From the NCBI GenBank assembly GCA_002529455.1, contig NYMS01000020.1, positions 124,001 through 188,000 of the forward strand: DNA of 64,000 nt. Direction: 5' to 3'. This DNA comes from Glycomyces fuscus (GTDB lineage: Bacteria; Actinomycetota; Actinomycetes; Streptosporangiales; Streptosporangiaceae). The position numbers and the translations under genes are program-made. Shown here in pieces: positions 17,303 through 26,004 of the stretch. Each line of letters begins with the position of its first letter. Within the stretch, counting starts at the first letter, position 1. The notes beneath the pieces were generated by a model that was not told where the DNA came from, did no database searches, and was given only the letters and a program-made list of their open reading frames with translations.

Positions 17303-18400
17303 TCAGGGATTGGTCGTCACGGCGAGCCCGTAGTCGACGACGTGGTACTCGACGGTCCCCCCGTCCTCGTCCGACGGGGACTTGACGTGGTCGGCCCAGT
17401 CGGTCAGCGACAGACCGCCGGGGGAGGCGATACCGAGCGCCTCGGCGGTCTCCAGCACCATCATCGCCAGTCGCGTCCCGTTGACCTCGTCGTAGGTGTA
17501 CCTCGGCGAGTGGTAGGCGATCTCCTGGCTGCGGTGGCGTTCCTCGGTGGCCTCGGCCCACCCCAGCTCCTCCGGAGCGGGCGCCGACCGCTCCGGGCCG
17601 AAGAGGCCGGCCACCGCGTCGTCCAGACCGATCTGGACGTGCTCGCCGAGCTCGAACTGAAAGACCCAGGGGCCGCCGTTCCCGGGGACCGCGCCGTGGA
17701 AGCCGAAGGAGCGGGAGAGGCCCAGGGCGGCCAGCTCGGCGGGCATGGTGTTCAGGGAACGGGCCAGCATCCGGCCGTACTCCTTCCAGTCGGAGTGACG
17801 GGTGATACCGGCGAAGGACATGCCGACGTTCGCCCTGGCCGGGCTGGTGCCGATGAACCCGCCCACGGTTCCGGACCCGTGCTCGCGGTGGTACCGGAAC
17901 CACCCCTCGGACGGACCGTTGGGCAGGAGCGACAGCACCGGCCCATGGGCGCCCGCCCGCAGTTCCAGGCTGTTCTCCCGACCCCTCCAGCGCATGAACG
18001 GGGCTCCCCAGCCGGGGGTGTCGTCGTGGAAGGAGGCGTAGGCGTCGTCGGCCCCGAGGACGTGGGGCTCACCGAGGCCGGCGCGCAGGATCCAGGCGAC
18101 CCGCTTGAACGCCTCGACGTGCTCCCTCACCCCGCCGCGGACCTCCTCCAGGAGGAAGTGCAGGCCGACGTACTCCTCCGCGGTCACGTGGATCTGCAGG
18201 AACTCGTCCACGGGCCGCAGTCTGCCCTCGCACGCCGGAGTGCGAAGGCGCGGTCCGCGTTCGTGGTCGGTCCACTCCCAACCCTGGTCGGCGGCCGTCG
18301 CGCGCAGGTCCGTCCCGGTCCATGCGCCGGGTTCGACGCTCGTCCGGAGCTGGCGGGCGAGCCCCACGACGTCTTCGGTGCCGCCCCGCGTGTTCGCCAT
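17303..18400 (-). CDS. conserved hypothetical protein
   Basis: 365 residues from the ATG at 18400, which has a strong ribosome site (ggaggaacc). I do not recognise a characterised domain. The N terminus (DVVGLARQLRTSVEPGAWT, then a WTDHERGPRL stretch) is followed by a mixed alpha/beta body with FLLEEVRGGVREHVEAFKRV, HGPVLSLLPNGPSEGWFRYH and a C-terminal AMMVLETAEALGIASPG. Similar soluble proteins of unknown function (DUF6301-like, from memory) occur in actinomycetes and are often lineage-specific. No signal peptide or membrane segment. The gene is bracketed by DnaA-box-like palindromes. Confidence 0.65.
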   Translation of the reverse strand: MANTRGGTEDVVGLARQLRTSVEPGAWTGTDLRATAADQGWEWTDHERGPRLRTPACEGRLRPVDEFLQIHVTAEEYVGLHFLLEEVRGGVREHVEAFKRVAWILRAGLGEPHVLGADDAYASFHDDTPGWGAPFMRWRGRENSLELRAGAHGPVLSLLPNGPSEGWFRYHREHGSGTVGGFIGTSPARANVGMSFAGITRHSDWKEYGRMLARSLNTMPAELAALGLSRSFGFHGAVPGNGGPWVFQFELGEHVQIGLDDAVAGLFGPERSAPAPEELGWAEATEERHRSQEIAYHSPRYTYDEVNGTRLAMMVLETAEALGIASPGGLSLTDWADHVKSPSDEDGGTVEYHVVDYGLAVTTNP

Positions 18401-18501
18401 GGTTCCTCCCACGTGCCGTTCGGTTCGCACCGATCATGGCAGGAGGCGGTGACGCAACGGAACCGACGCGTACCCGAGCGGAACGCGGCCTTCGGCCCTG
18501 T

Positions 18502-18521
18502 CGTCCACAGCCTGTGGACAG
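18502..18521. repeat. paired DnaA-box-like palindrome 2
   Basis: The inverted repeat gtccacag-c-ctgtggac has 8-bp perfect arms. Its left half tcgtccaca differs from the DnaA consensus at one base. Confidence 0.65.
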
Positions 18522-18628
18522 CGGTGGCGGCCACCCCGAGGACGCCGGTGCCGGAGCGGTGCGGGTGTCGCCCTGTCACTCTGTCACCCCGTCGGTTCGT
18601 CGCCATGTCGACTCGTCGGCCTGTCCGC

Positions 18629-18649
18629 TTGTCCACAGCCTGTGGACGG
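18629..18649. repeat. paired DnaA-box-like palindrome 3
   Basis: The inverted repeat gtccacag-c-ctgtggac is preceded by tt, giving a perfect TTGTCCACA. It is nearly identical to the copies at 17215 and 18502. Confidence 0.7.
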
Positions 18650-18689
18650 GCCCCGGCCCCGGGCCCGCCTCCAGGCCACGGGAACGACG

Positions 18690-18719
18690 GACGCCCCGGC
18701 CGTTCCCGGCCGGGGCGTC
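18690..18719 (-). terminator. terminator of the pdh operon
   Basis: A perfect 13-bp stem (gacgccccggccg and complement) with a 4-base loop lies 21 bp past the E2 stop codon. Confidence 0.85.
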
Positions 18720-18740
18720 GCGTGTGCCGAGCGCCGGACG

Positions 18741-20069
18741 CTACAGGATGATCCGCATCGGCTCCTCGAGGATCTCCGCGAGGTCCTTGAGGAACGCGGC
18801 GCCCACGGCGCCGTCCACCGCGCGGTGGTCCACCGACAGCTCCAGGGAGATCCGGTTGCGCACGACGACCTCGCCGTCCACGACCACCGGCTCCTGGCGC
18901 ATCGCACCGACCGCGAGGATGGCCGCCTCCGGCGGGTTGATCACCGCGGAGAAGCTGTCCACGCCGAACATGCCCAGGTTGGACACGCTGAACGTGCCGC
19001 CGCTCATCTCCTGCGGCTTGAGCTTGCCGTCACGGGCCTTGCCCGCCAGCTCGCGCGTGCGCGTGGAGATCTCCGACAGCGTCGCCTTGTCCGTGTCGTG
19101 CAGCACCGGCACCACGAGCCCGGCGTCCACGGCCACGGCCACGCCCACGTTGACCCGGTGGTGCTGGAGCAGCTTGTCGTCCACCCACGAGGTGTTCACC
19201 GCCGGGTGCAGCTTCAGCGCCGTGGCGCTGGCCTTGACGATCAGGTCGTTGAAGCTGACCTTCACACCGGTGCTGGACAGCTGCTCGTTGACCTGCGCGC
19301 GGAAGGCCTTGAGCGCCTCGGCGTCGATCGTGCGGCGCAGGTAGAAGTGCGGCACCGTCTGCTTGCTCTCGGTCAGGCGGCGCGCGATCACCTTGCGCAC
19401 GTTGCTGACCTTGAGCTCCTCGGAGGCGCGGCCGTCGTCGAAGGCCGGGGCGGACGCGGCCCGCTCGGCGGAGGGCTTGGCCTCCTCCTTGGCCTCCACG
19501 GCGTGCGGGGCCTCCTCGGCGGAGGAGCCCTTCTCCCGGGCGGCCTCGATGTCGGCGCGCACGATCCGGCCCTTGGGGCCCGACCCCTGGATCTTGTTGA
19601 TGTCCAGGCCGTACTCCTTGGCCAGGCGCCGGGCCAGGGGGGAGGTGCGCGGGCGCGAGGCCTCGTCGCCGGAGGCCGGAGCGGTGCTCTCGGCGGACCC
19701 GCCTTCGCCCTTCTCGGCCTCGGTGCCCTCGGCGGCCTCCTGGATCTCCTCCGCCTTCTCGCCCTGCTCCTCCTCGGCGGGCTCGGCCTCGGGCTCCGAA
19801 CCGCCGTCGCCGGAGTCCCCGGGCACCGCGTCCGGGGAGTCGGCGATCACGCCGATGACCGCGCCGATCGGCACCGTCTCACCCTCGGAGACGGACTGCT
19901 TGACCAGGTAGCCGTCCTCGTAGGCCTCGTACTCCATGACGGCCTTGTCGGTCTCGATCTCGACCAGGACGTCACCGGAGGCGACCTTGTCGCCCACGTT
20001 CTTGACCCACGTGCTGATGACGCCTTCCTCCATGGTGTCGGAGAGGCGCGGCATCTGGATCTCGCTCAT
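18741..20069 (-). CDS. pdhC: pyruvate dehydrogenase complex E2 (dihydrolipoamide acetyltransferase)
   Basis: 442 residues. An N-terminal lipoyl domain carries the lipoylated Lys42 in EIETDKAVMEYE. An acidic Glu/Ala/Pro linker (about 80-130) is followed by a peripheral subunit-binding domain (SPLARRLAKEYGLDINKIQG, then SGPKGRIVRADIE). The catalytic acetyltransferase core ends with the active-site SVDHRAVDGAVGAAFL. E2 forms the core that passes acetyl groups from E1 to CoA. It is the last gene of the pdhABC operon, 14 bp after pdhB. No E3 (lpd) gene is in the window. The pairing with separate E1 alpha and beta subunits is the mitochondrial-type arrangement; a branched-chain 2-oxoacid role is possible but less likely. 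Confidence 0.93.
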   Translation of the reverse strand: MSEIQMPRLSDTMEEGVISTWVKNVGDKVASGDVLVEIETDKAVMEYEAYEDGYLVKQSVSEGETVPIGAVIGVIADSPDAVPGDSGDGGSEPEAEPAEEEQGEKAEEIQEAAEGTEAEKGEGGSAESTAPASGDEASRPRTSPLARRLAKEYGLDINKIQGSGPKGRIVRADIEAAREKGSSAEEAPHAVEAKEEAKPSAERAASAPAFDDGRASEELKVSNVRKVIARRLTESKQTVPHFYLRRTIDAEALKAFRAQVNEQLSSTGVKVSFNDLIVKASATALKLHPAVNTSWVDDKLLQHHRVNVGVAVAVDAGLVVPVLHDTDKATLSEISTRTRELAGKARDGKLKPQEMSGGTFSVSNLGMFGVDSFSAVINPPEAAILAVGAMRQEPVVVDGEVVVRNRISLELSVDHRAVDGAVGAAFLKDLAEILEEPMRIIL

Positions 20070-20083
20070 GCTTGAAACTCCCT

Positions 20084-21097
20084 CTACCCGACCCGTTTGC
20101 CGACGGCGCTCAGGGTCTCCTTGATGGCGGTGCTGATCGACTCGACCGACGGCAGGGCCGCCGTCTCCAGCGGCTTGGCGTAGGGCATGGGGACCTCCGC
20201 CATCGCCACCCGGCGGACCGGGGCGTCGAGGTAGTCGAAGGCGCCCTCCTGGATCGAGGCGGCGATCTCCGCGCCGATCCCGTAGGTCAGCCAGTCGTCC
20301 TCGCAGATCACCGCGGCACCGGTCTTCTTGACCGAGTCCACGAAGGTCTGGCGGTCCAGCGGGCGCAGGCTGCGCAGGTCGACGACCTCGACGTCGATGT
20401 CCTCCTCGGCCAGCTTCTCGGCGACCTGGTTCGCGACCATGGCCATCCGGGAGTAGCCGATGAGGGTGATGTCGCTGCCCTCGCGGGTGACCTTGGCGCG
20501 GCCGATGGTGGCGACGGTGTCGTTCGAAGGCTCGGCGTAGTCGTCGGGGACCTCGCCCTTGGAGTTGTACAGGCCCAGGTTCTCCAGGAACAGGACCGGG
20601 TCGTCGTCGCGGATGGCCGCGCGCAGCATCTGCGAGGCCTCGGCCGGGGTGCTGGGAGCGAGCACCTTCAGGCCGGGGATGAACGAGTAGAACAGCTCGA
20701 TGTTCTGCGAGTGCGTGGCACCGAGCTGCTGGCCGCCGCCGCCGGGCGTGCGGATGACCATGGGCACGCTCGTCTGACCGCCGAACATGCCGTAGATCTT
20801 GGCGGCGTGGTTGATGATCTGGTCGATGGCGATCAACGAGAAGTTGATCGTCATCAGCTCGACGACCGGGCGCAGGCCCAGCATGGCCGCGCCGACGGCC
20901 GCGCCGACGAAGCCCTCCTCGGCGATCGGGGTGTCCTTGACCCTGCGGGGGCCGAACTCCTTGAGCAGGCCCTCGGTGATCTTGTAGGAGCCCTCGAAGA
21001 CGCCGATCTCCTCGCCCATGACGAGGACGTTCTCGTCGCGGACCATCTCGGCGCGAAGGGTGTCCCGCAGAGCCTGGCGGTAAGTGATCACAGACAT
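20084..21097 (-). CDS. pdhB: pyruvate dehydrogenase E1 component, beta subunit
   Basis: 337 residues starting MSVITYRQALRDTLRAEM. The transketolase-type pyrimidine domain has VLVMGEEIGVFEGSYKITEGL, then DTPIAEEGFVGAAVGAAM and FSLIAIDQIINHAAKIYGMF. The C-terminal domain carries VEVVDLRSLRPLDRQTFVDSVKKT. It pairs with the alpha subunit to make the thiamine-diphosphate E1 that decarboxylates pyruvate. It sits 13 bp downstream of pdhA and 14 bp upstream of pdhC. Confidence 0.95.
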   Translation of the reverse strand: MSVITYRQALRDTLRAEMVRDENVLVMGEEIGVFEGSYKITEGLLKEFGPRRVKDTPIAEEGFVGAAVGAAMLGLRPVVELMTINFSLIAIDQIINHAAKIYGMFGGQTSVPMVIRTPGGGGQQLGATHSQNIELFYSFIPGLKVLAPSTPAEASQMLRAAIRDDDPVLFLENLGLYNSKGEVPDDYAEPSNDTVATIGRAKVTREGSDITLIGYSRMAMVANQVAEKLAEEDIDVEVVDLRSLRPLDRQTFVDSVKKTGAAVICEDDWLTYGIGAEIAASIQEGAFDYLDAPVRRVAMAEVPMPYAKPLETAALPSVESISTAIKETLSAVGKRVG

Positions 21098-21110
21098 GTG
21101 GGTTCCTTCC

Positions 21111-22220
21111 CTACTCCGCGAACACCGGGTCGGCGGGCATGCGGGTGGACTCGTTGGGCACCGGGGTGGCGTAGGTGTAGTCGAAGAGCGTGGACACCTC
21201 CGGGTGCGGGCTGTTCTCGGCGAACTCCGCGGCCTCGGTGACCTCGGCCTTGACGGAGGCGGCGATCTCCTCGCGCAGCTCGTCGGTGAGGATGCCCTCC
21301 TCGGTGAGCCTGGCGTCGAACAGGGCGATCGGGTCGTTCTCCTCCGACCGCGCCTCGTCCTTCTGCTCGTCGGTGCGGTACTTGGCCGGGTCGACCACGG
21401 AGTGGCCCTTCATCCGGTAGCTCCACGCCTCCAGCAGGAACGGGGTCTGCTCCTCGCGGGCGCGCTCGATGAGCCTGGACGCGGTGTCGCGGACCGCGAG
21501 CACGTCGCGGCCGTCCACGCGCTCACCCTCGATGCGGAAGGCGGCGCCGCGCTTGTACAGGTCGGGTTCGGCGGAGGACATCTCGACCGTGGTGCCCATG
21601 CCGGTGAAGTTGTTGACCACCACGAAGACGATCGGCAGGTTCCACAGCTTGGCGATGTTCAGGGTCTCGTGCCAGGCGCCGATGTTGGTGGTGCCGTCGC
21701 CCATCTGGCACATGACGACCTCGTCGCCGCCCCGGTAGGAGACGGCCAGCGCGGCACCGGCGGCCAGCGGCAGCTGCCCGCCCACGATGCCGTAGCCGCC
21801 GAGCATCCGGGTCTCGGTGTCGTACATGTGCATCGAGCCGCCCCAGCCCTTGGACACACCGTCGGCGCGCCCGTAGAGCTCGGCCATGACCCGCTTGGGG
21901 TCCATGCCCTTGCCGATCGCGTACCCGTGGTCACGGTAGTTCGTGAACAGGTAGTCGCGCTCCTGGAGGGCGGTCATCAGGCCGACGACCGTGGCCTCCT
22001 CGCCGAGGTTGAGGTGACAGTAGCCGCCGATCCTCGCCTGGGTGTAGGCCTGGGCCGTGCGCTCCTCGAACCGCCGGACGAACAGCATCTGGCGGTAGTA
22101 GTCGAGCAGGGTGTCGGGCTTCTCGTTGGCGAGGCCGGGGGAGGCGTCCTTGCGGGTGGTACGCCGCCGGGTCCCTGAGGACCTGGCGGTGCGGCCCTTC
22201 GGCTTGGCCGTGTCAGCCAT
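21111..22220 (-). CDS. pdhA: pyruvate dehydrogenase E1 component, alpha subunit
   Basis: 369 residues. After a basic, low-complexity leader of about 30 residues comes the E1-alpha fold: LLDYYRQMLFVRRFEER, then YCHLNLGEEATVVGLMTAL, then the thiamine-diphosphate motif beginning GDGTTNIG and closing with VVVNN. The phosphorylation-loop-like YRMKGHSVVDPAKYRTDEQ is present. It makes hydroxyethyl-TPP from pyruvate with PdhB. First gene of the operon; a 566-bp upstream region carries the palindrome at 22606, and a GntR/FCD gene lies beyond. Confidence 0.95.
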   Translation of the reverse strand: MADTAKPKGRTARSSGTRRRTTRKDASPGLANEKPDTLLDYYRQMLFVRRFEERTAQAYTQARIGGYCHLNLGEEATVVGLMTALQERDYLFTNYRDHGYAIGKGMDPKRVMAELYGRADGVSKGWGGSMHMYDTETRMLGGYGIVGGQLPLAAGAALAVSYRGGDEVVMCQMGDGTTNIGAWHETLNIAKLWNLPIVFVVVNNFTGMGTTVEMSSAEPDLYKRGAAFRIEGERVDGRDVLAVRDTASRLIERAREEQTPFLLEAWSYRMKGHSVVDPAKYRTDEQKDEARSEENDPIALFDARLTEEGILTDELREEIAASVKAEVTEAAEFAENSPHPEVSTLFDYTYATPVPNESTRMPADPVFAE

Positions 22221-22786
22221 GGTGTGCCTTTCTACGTACGAGAAGGCCTGGGGCCCGGGTCTGTGGACCGGGGTGCCAGGCCCGCCGTGGTCGCGCTGTC
22301 GGGCGCGACCGTGGCGTGCGCAGCCACCCGGCTCATGCGGTGGCGGCGCTCTGTGGCTGTTGCGGGGCGCGTCCCGGGGAGCGTGGCTCGTCCTCCCCCG
22401 GACACGAAGCGCTGGTGGGGTCTCGTGTGCAGTTGTCCGCAGAACCCCTGCCGCATTGCTTCCCGGTCTGCACCCGCGTATGCGTCCGTGGTCCGGCGCG
22501 GCGGTGACGGTCGCGCGGGTTCGTCCACCGGCCGGATGAACGACTCCGCGTGCCCGGGAGAGGGGCCCGCTGTCGTGTGACGTGTGTCGCGCACACTCTA
22601 CGGTCTGATCGATGATCGATCAATACAACTCTACGCCAGAAGGTCCGGTTTCGGAGCGACGGGGCAGGTCACCGCTTTCCCGCGAGGAGAGGAGTCGCCG
22701 GCGGGAGGGAGACCGGCTCGGGGTTCGGGGGCCGTGTCGGCCGCACCGCCGGGGAGCGGTGGCCGCGCGGTGGCCGGGGGAGGGGG
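22221..22786. other. promoter region of the pdhABC operon
   Basis: 566 bp between the GntR stop and pdhA start, both on the minus strand. It contains the 17-bp palindrome at 22606-22622. The part next to pdhA is long for a leader, so the transcription start may be far upstream. I find no credible coding sequence. Confidence 0.55.
22606..22622. promoter_or_regulatory. palindromic operator upstream of pdhA
   Basis: tgatcgat-g-atcgatca: perfect 8-bp arms around one base, in an AT-richer stretch (followed by caatacaactcta). Its length and form fit a GntR/FadR-type dimer site. It is about 385 bp before pdhA and 165 bp after the GntR stop. Confidence 0.65.
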
Positions 22787-23464
22787 TCAGCGGGCGCCTT
22801 CGTGGGACTTCAGCGCCGCCTCCACGTAGTTGAGCACGTGGTCGCTGAGCATCTGCCCCACCGAGGGGTCGCCCTCGATGAAGGCGCGCGTGATCTGGGC
22901 GTGGTCGGCGGCCTTGGCGTGCAGCTCCATGTTGAGCCAGCGCACCGACAGCGCCGTCCACACCTCCACGCCCAGCGACTCCCAGGTGTGCAGCAGCACG
23001 CTGTTGTCGGCGGCGCGCACGACCTCGCGGTGGAACTCCACGCTGTGCCGGATCTGCTCGGACACGTCACCCTGCGCGGTCGCCCGCTGGAGCGCCTCCA
23101 CCTCCCGCTCCAGGGGGGAGGGGTCGGCGGCCAGGCGGGGCGCGGCCAGCTGCGCCGCGACCAGCTCCAGCCCGGCGCGCACGGGGTAGATCTCCGCCAT
23201 GTCCTGCACCCCGAAGGCCCGGACCCGGGCGCCCTTGTTGGGCACGGTCTCGATCAGGCGCAGGGTCTCCAGCTCGCGCAGCGCCTCGCGCACCGGCGCC
23301 TGGCTCACCTTCAGCTCCGTGGCGACGCGGCGCTCCACGATCCGCTCGCCGGGCTGCCAGCGTCCGGACAGCAGGCCCTCGACCAGTACCTGCCGGATCT
23401 GCTCCCTGAGCGGCTCGCGGGCCAGCTTCGAGGGATCATCCGGCAGCTGGGGCAGGTCGACCAT
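22787..23464 (-). CDS. GntR family regulator, FCD (FadR-type) ligand domain
   Basis: 225 residues from the ATG at 23464 (an earlier in-frame start at 23518 would add 18 unsupported residues). The winged helix has LREQIRQVLVEGLLSGRWQP, then GERIVERRVATELKVSQAPV and REALRELETLRLIETVPNKG. The C-terminal all-helical FCD domain has the usual metal-site pattern of Asp/His residues (IRHSVEFHREVVRAADN, WLNMELHAKAADHAQI). In E. coli the FCD regulator PdhR represses the adjacent pdh operon and responds to pyruvate. The same position here, directly upstream and co-oriented with pdhABC, suggests an analogous role. Confidence 0.9.
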   Translation of the reverse strand: MVDLPQLPDDPSKLAREPLREQIRQVLVEGLLSGRWQPGERIVERRVATELKVSQAPVREALRELETLRLIETVPNKGARVRAFGVQDMAEIYPVRAGLELVAAQLAAPRLAADPSPLEREVEALQRATAQGDVSEQIRHSVEFHREVVRAADNSVLLHTWESLGVEVWTALSVRWLNMELHAKAADHAQITRAFIEGDPSVGQMLSDHVLNYVEAALKSHEGAR

Positions 23465-24094
23465 CCAGGGCCCTTCCGTTCCACGTCCAGCACACGGCCC
23501 GTGCGCGGACCGGCTCACTCAGCGTCGTACAAGCTCTTTGAAGAGTGCCACACACCCGCGGGTCAACCGGACAGCAGGCCTCGAACTGCTAACAGAAGGC
23601 TCACGAACAGGTCGCATGGCGGTGAACCGCCGTCAACCAGTGCCGGGGCGTGGGGCAAAGTCCGAGGTGGCGGCGGGCGTGGGTGGGCCACCACACCACC
23701 GACGGGGGGAAGCGTCCGGGTAGGCTCATCTGTCGGCAATATTCACACAAAGCTGTACGGAGCGTGACGCACGTAACGACGAGGAGTTCGATGAGGGCGC
23801 CCTGACCTGCGCCGACCTCACCTGGACCGCGAGTCCAGCGCACTGTAGACGCCGCTGTCGACCCCCTTGTTCCTCGGACACCGATCCTGCCCAGAGGCCG
23901 GTCACGACGTAGTGAACCAGCCCCAAGGACCGGCCGTCGAACGGAGTGGGCGGAAGGTACCGACCTCTCCGCCATGCCCACTCCGAGTCGGCGCTGAGGA
24001 CGTCAGATCAGTTCCAGTAACCACGGCTAGCCCGTCCCCCACGCTTCACAAGTGCCACAGGCAAGCCCACGACGCGTGAGACAGCACTGAGCAC
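23465..24094. other. long intergenic region
   Basis: 630 bp between divergently transcribed gntR and a PAP2 phosphatase gene. An AT-richer stretch near 23731-23765 (including ggcaatattcacac) may be a promoter. A 13-codon GTG-initiated reading frame at 23765-23806 could be a leader peptide, but there is no independent support. Confidence 0.45.
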
Positions 24095-24973
24095 ATGACG
24101 CACTCTTCGAGGACACGACGACATCCACGGGCGAGGCAGTTGACCGAGCCACACGACAGGCAAGAGCGGACCACACCGCTCCCAGGACCCTACAGCGGGC
24201 CGATTCCCGTGGTACGCACCACCGCGTACGACCCCGGGCGGCCCGTCGTCCGCGCGGTTCGATGGCCCAGTGTGAGCGAGATCGCGTGGGGAATCGCGTC
24301 GGACCGCATCGCCATCATGCTCGCCGTGGCGCTCATCGTCATGACGATGCTGGCCGCGGGACCGCTGCACCCCGTCGACAACTTCCTGAACGAGCTCCCA
24401 CGGCCCTACTGGGACACGCTCCGAGAACCCCTGATCCTCTGGCCGGACACCGTCGCCTCCCGTGCGGTCGCGCTGCCGGTCCTGGGCGTCACCGCGCTCC
24501 AGCTGGCCTACTGGCATCGCAGCTGGCGTCCGATCGTGCTGGGCGGGGTCGGGGTGGTGGGGATGATGTCCCTGGTGTCGGTGATGAAGCTGGCCAGCAA
24601 CCGGGGGCACGCCAAGAACTTCGACCCCGACTTCTTCATGGGGCCGGGCAACGTGGCATTCCCGTCCGGGCACGGGGCGAACGCGATCCTCATCTACGGC
24701 CTGGTGCTCTTCCTGATCATCCGGTTCGCGGCGGCCCGGCCGCACATCATCCGGCGCCTGGCGTACTGCATCGTCGCCATCGCCCTGCTCCAGTCCATGG
24801 TCTCGATCTACCTGCACTTCCACTGGTTCACGGATCTGGTGGCGGGGATGGTCGCGGGCGGTTTCGCGCTACGGGTGACCATCCGGCTCGACCGGATGAT
24901 CCCGTCCGGTCGCACCACGCAGTGGTGGCCCTGGTACGGCGAGGGGGAGGGTGCTCCTCCCGCGAGGGGCTGA
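24095..24973 (+). CDS. PAP2-family membrane phosphatase
   Basis: 292 residues from the ATG at 24095; the first 60 residues are polar and the true start could be later. It has about six membrane helices, with the three phosphatase motifs in order: a KxxxxNR-like KLASNRGHAKNF at about 168-180, the PSGH motif in AFPSGHGANAIL near 191, and YLHFHWFTDLVAGMVAGG near 244. This family removes phosphate from lipid phosphates such as phosphatidic acid or undecaprenyl pyrophosphate at the outer face of the membrane. Which substrate is used here is unknown. The gene stands alone. Confidence 0.9.
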   Translation: MTHSSRTRRHPRARQLTEPHDRQERTTPLPGPYSGPIPVVRTTAYDPGRPVVRAVRWPSVSEIAWGIASDRIAIMLAVALIVMTMLAAGPLHPVDNFLNELPRPYWDTLREPLILWPDTVASRAVALPVLGVTALQLAYWHRSWRPIVLGGVGVVGMMSLVSVMKLASNRGHAKNFDPDFFMGPGNVAFPSGHGANAILIYGLVLFLIIRFAAARPHIIRRLAYCIVAIALLQSMVSIYLHFHWFTDLVAGMVAGGFALRVTIRLDRMIPSGRTTQWWPWYGEGEGAPPARG

Positions 24974-25154
24974 GCCGCTCCCGCACCCGCGGCACCGCGC
25001 CCGTCGGACTCCCGTCCGGCGGGCGTTCGGCTCGTCGGGGCCCGGACTCCCGTCCGGGACGGGACCGAGCGCACCGGCGTACCGCGTACGTACTGGTGGG
25101 GGTGCTGGCGGGTCCGTGGAGCCGACGCGGAGGAGCCGGGAGGGCTCCCCGTGG

Positions 25155-25667
25155 TCAGGCTCCGGCCTCCACCAGTTCCCGCATACGGGCCAGACGTTTG
25201 AGGAACATCCGGTCCATCGCAAACCTTAGTACGGTTCGGTCCGCAATGGGACCGAAGAGGCTGGCGAATTCCACCCGATCGGTGTAGGCGGTCCCGGGCC
25301 CCTCGGGCGCCGTCATGTGCGTGTGCCGAAAATACCGGAACAGGCCGCGCAGCTGGAGGTCGGTGAAGTGGTCGCCGTCCTCGAAGGAGTCGATGACGCC
25401 GACCCAGCGCACGGGGAGCACGCGGGCCAGGCGCCAGCGCATCACCATCGTCTCGCCCTCGGCGAAGCCCGACTCGGGCCAGCGCAGGACGCGCACCCCG
25501 CCGGGCATGGAGTCCTCCAGGCCCGACCGGCTCGTGCAGAACGCGAACACCCGGTCGGGCGGTGCGTCGAAGTAGGCCGTGTAGACCGCCGTGCTCGTGG
25601 CACGGGGGCGCTCGGTGGTGTGCGGGCCGCTCAGGAGCCCGCGTTCGTCGATCTCGCTTCCGGCCAT
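25155..25667 (-). CDS. SRPBCC (START-like) family protein
   Basis: 170 residues from the ATG at 25667, with ribosome site ggaggg five bases upstream. The START/Bet v1-like fold is recognisable: VYTAYFDAPPDRVFAFCTSR at the first strand, ESGFAEGETMVMRWRLAR, WVGVIDSFEDGDHFTDLQLRG, and a long C-terminal helix (IADRTVLRFAMDRMFLKRLA). RYFRHTHMTAPEGPGTAYTD is typical of the cyclase/dehydrase-like branch. These proteins bind hydrophobic ligands; nothing nearby shows which. Confidence 0.8.
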   Translation of the reverse strand: MAGSEIDERGLLSGPHTTERPRATSTAVYTAYFDAPPDRVFAFCTSRSGLEDSMPGGVRVLRWPESGFAEGETMVMRWRLARVLPVRWVGVIDSFEDGDHFTDLQLRGLFRYFRHTHMTAPEGPGTAYTDRVEFASLFGPIADRTVLRFAMDRMFLKRLARMRELVEAGA

Positions 25668-25898
25668 GGTCCCTCCAGGTCCACTCGGCCTCGGCCTACC
25701 CCGGCGCCCCCGGGGGGAATCCGTGCGGGGGCGCGGTGCGGGGCGGTGCCGCGCTCCCGCACGGCCGCGGGGCGGGGCGCGGACCCTGCGCACCTCTCCC
25801 GTGCGGGCGCGGGCGAGGGCGAGGAGCAGGGGGCGGGAGCCACCGGCTGCGGAGCGGCCGGACCGGTCGGCGCAGGAGGGCCGGAAACCCTTGCGGGA

Positions 25899-25915
25899 AT
25901 ACCCCCTAGGGGTAT
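25899..25915. promoter_or_regulatory. CsoR-type copper operator 1
   Basis: atacccc-cta-ggggtat: 7-bp perfect arms around 3 bases, matching the G/C-tract palindromes bound by CsoR/RcnR repressors, which release DNA on binding Cu(I). Confidence 0.85.
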
Positions 25916-25961
25916 ATTGCTTGTAGTGACACGCCCAACGGGACGAAGGTCTGTTCCGTGG

Positions 25962-25978
25962 ATACCCCCACGGGGTAT
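25962..25978. promoter_or_regulatory. CsoR-type copper operator 2
   Basis: atacccc-cac-ggggtat: the same arms as the box at 25899. It is centred 35 bp before the ATG of the ATPase and 63 bp from box 1. Confidence 0.85.
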
Positions 25979-26004
25979 GCTGCGAGAGCGAGGGGGAGAA
26001 CGAC

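Larger units (their letters stand above)
18401..18740. other. intergenic region with two DnaA-box palindromes
   Basis: 340 bp between a hypothetical gene and the pdh operon. It contains the palindromes at 18502 and 18629 and the terminator at 18690. There is no convincing gene. Confidence 0.6.
25668..26004. promoter_or_regulatory. copper-responsive promoter region
   Basis: 337 bp before the copper ATPase gene. Its last 110 bp contain two CsoR-type boxes, at 25899 and 25962. The left part is very GC-rich and holds no gene. Confidence 0.7.

Noticed and set aside
15848-18751. Plus-strand open frame of 967 codons
   Set aside because: It is a shadow of three well-supported genes, with no family signature and an impossible overlap.
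23765-23806. 13-codon GTG-initiated frame as leader peptide
   Set aside because: It has no strong ribosome site, no amino-acid bias related to a downstream biosynthetic gene, and no attenuator hairpin that I can identify.
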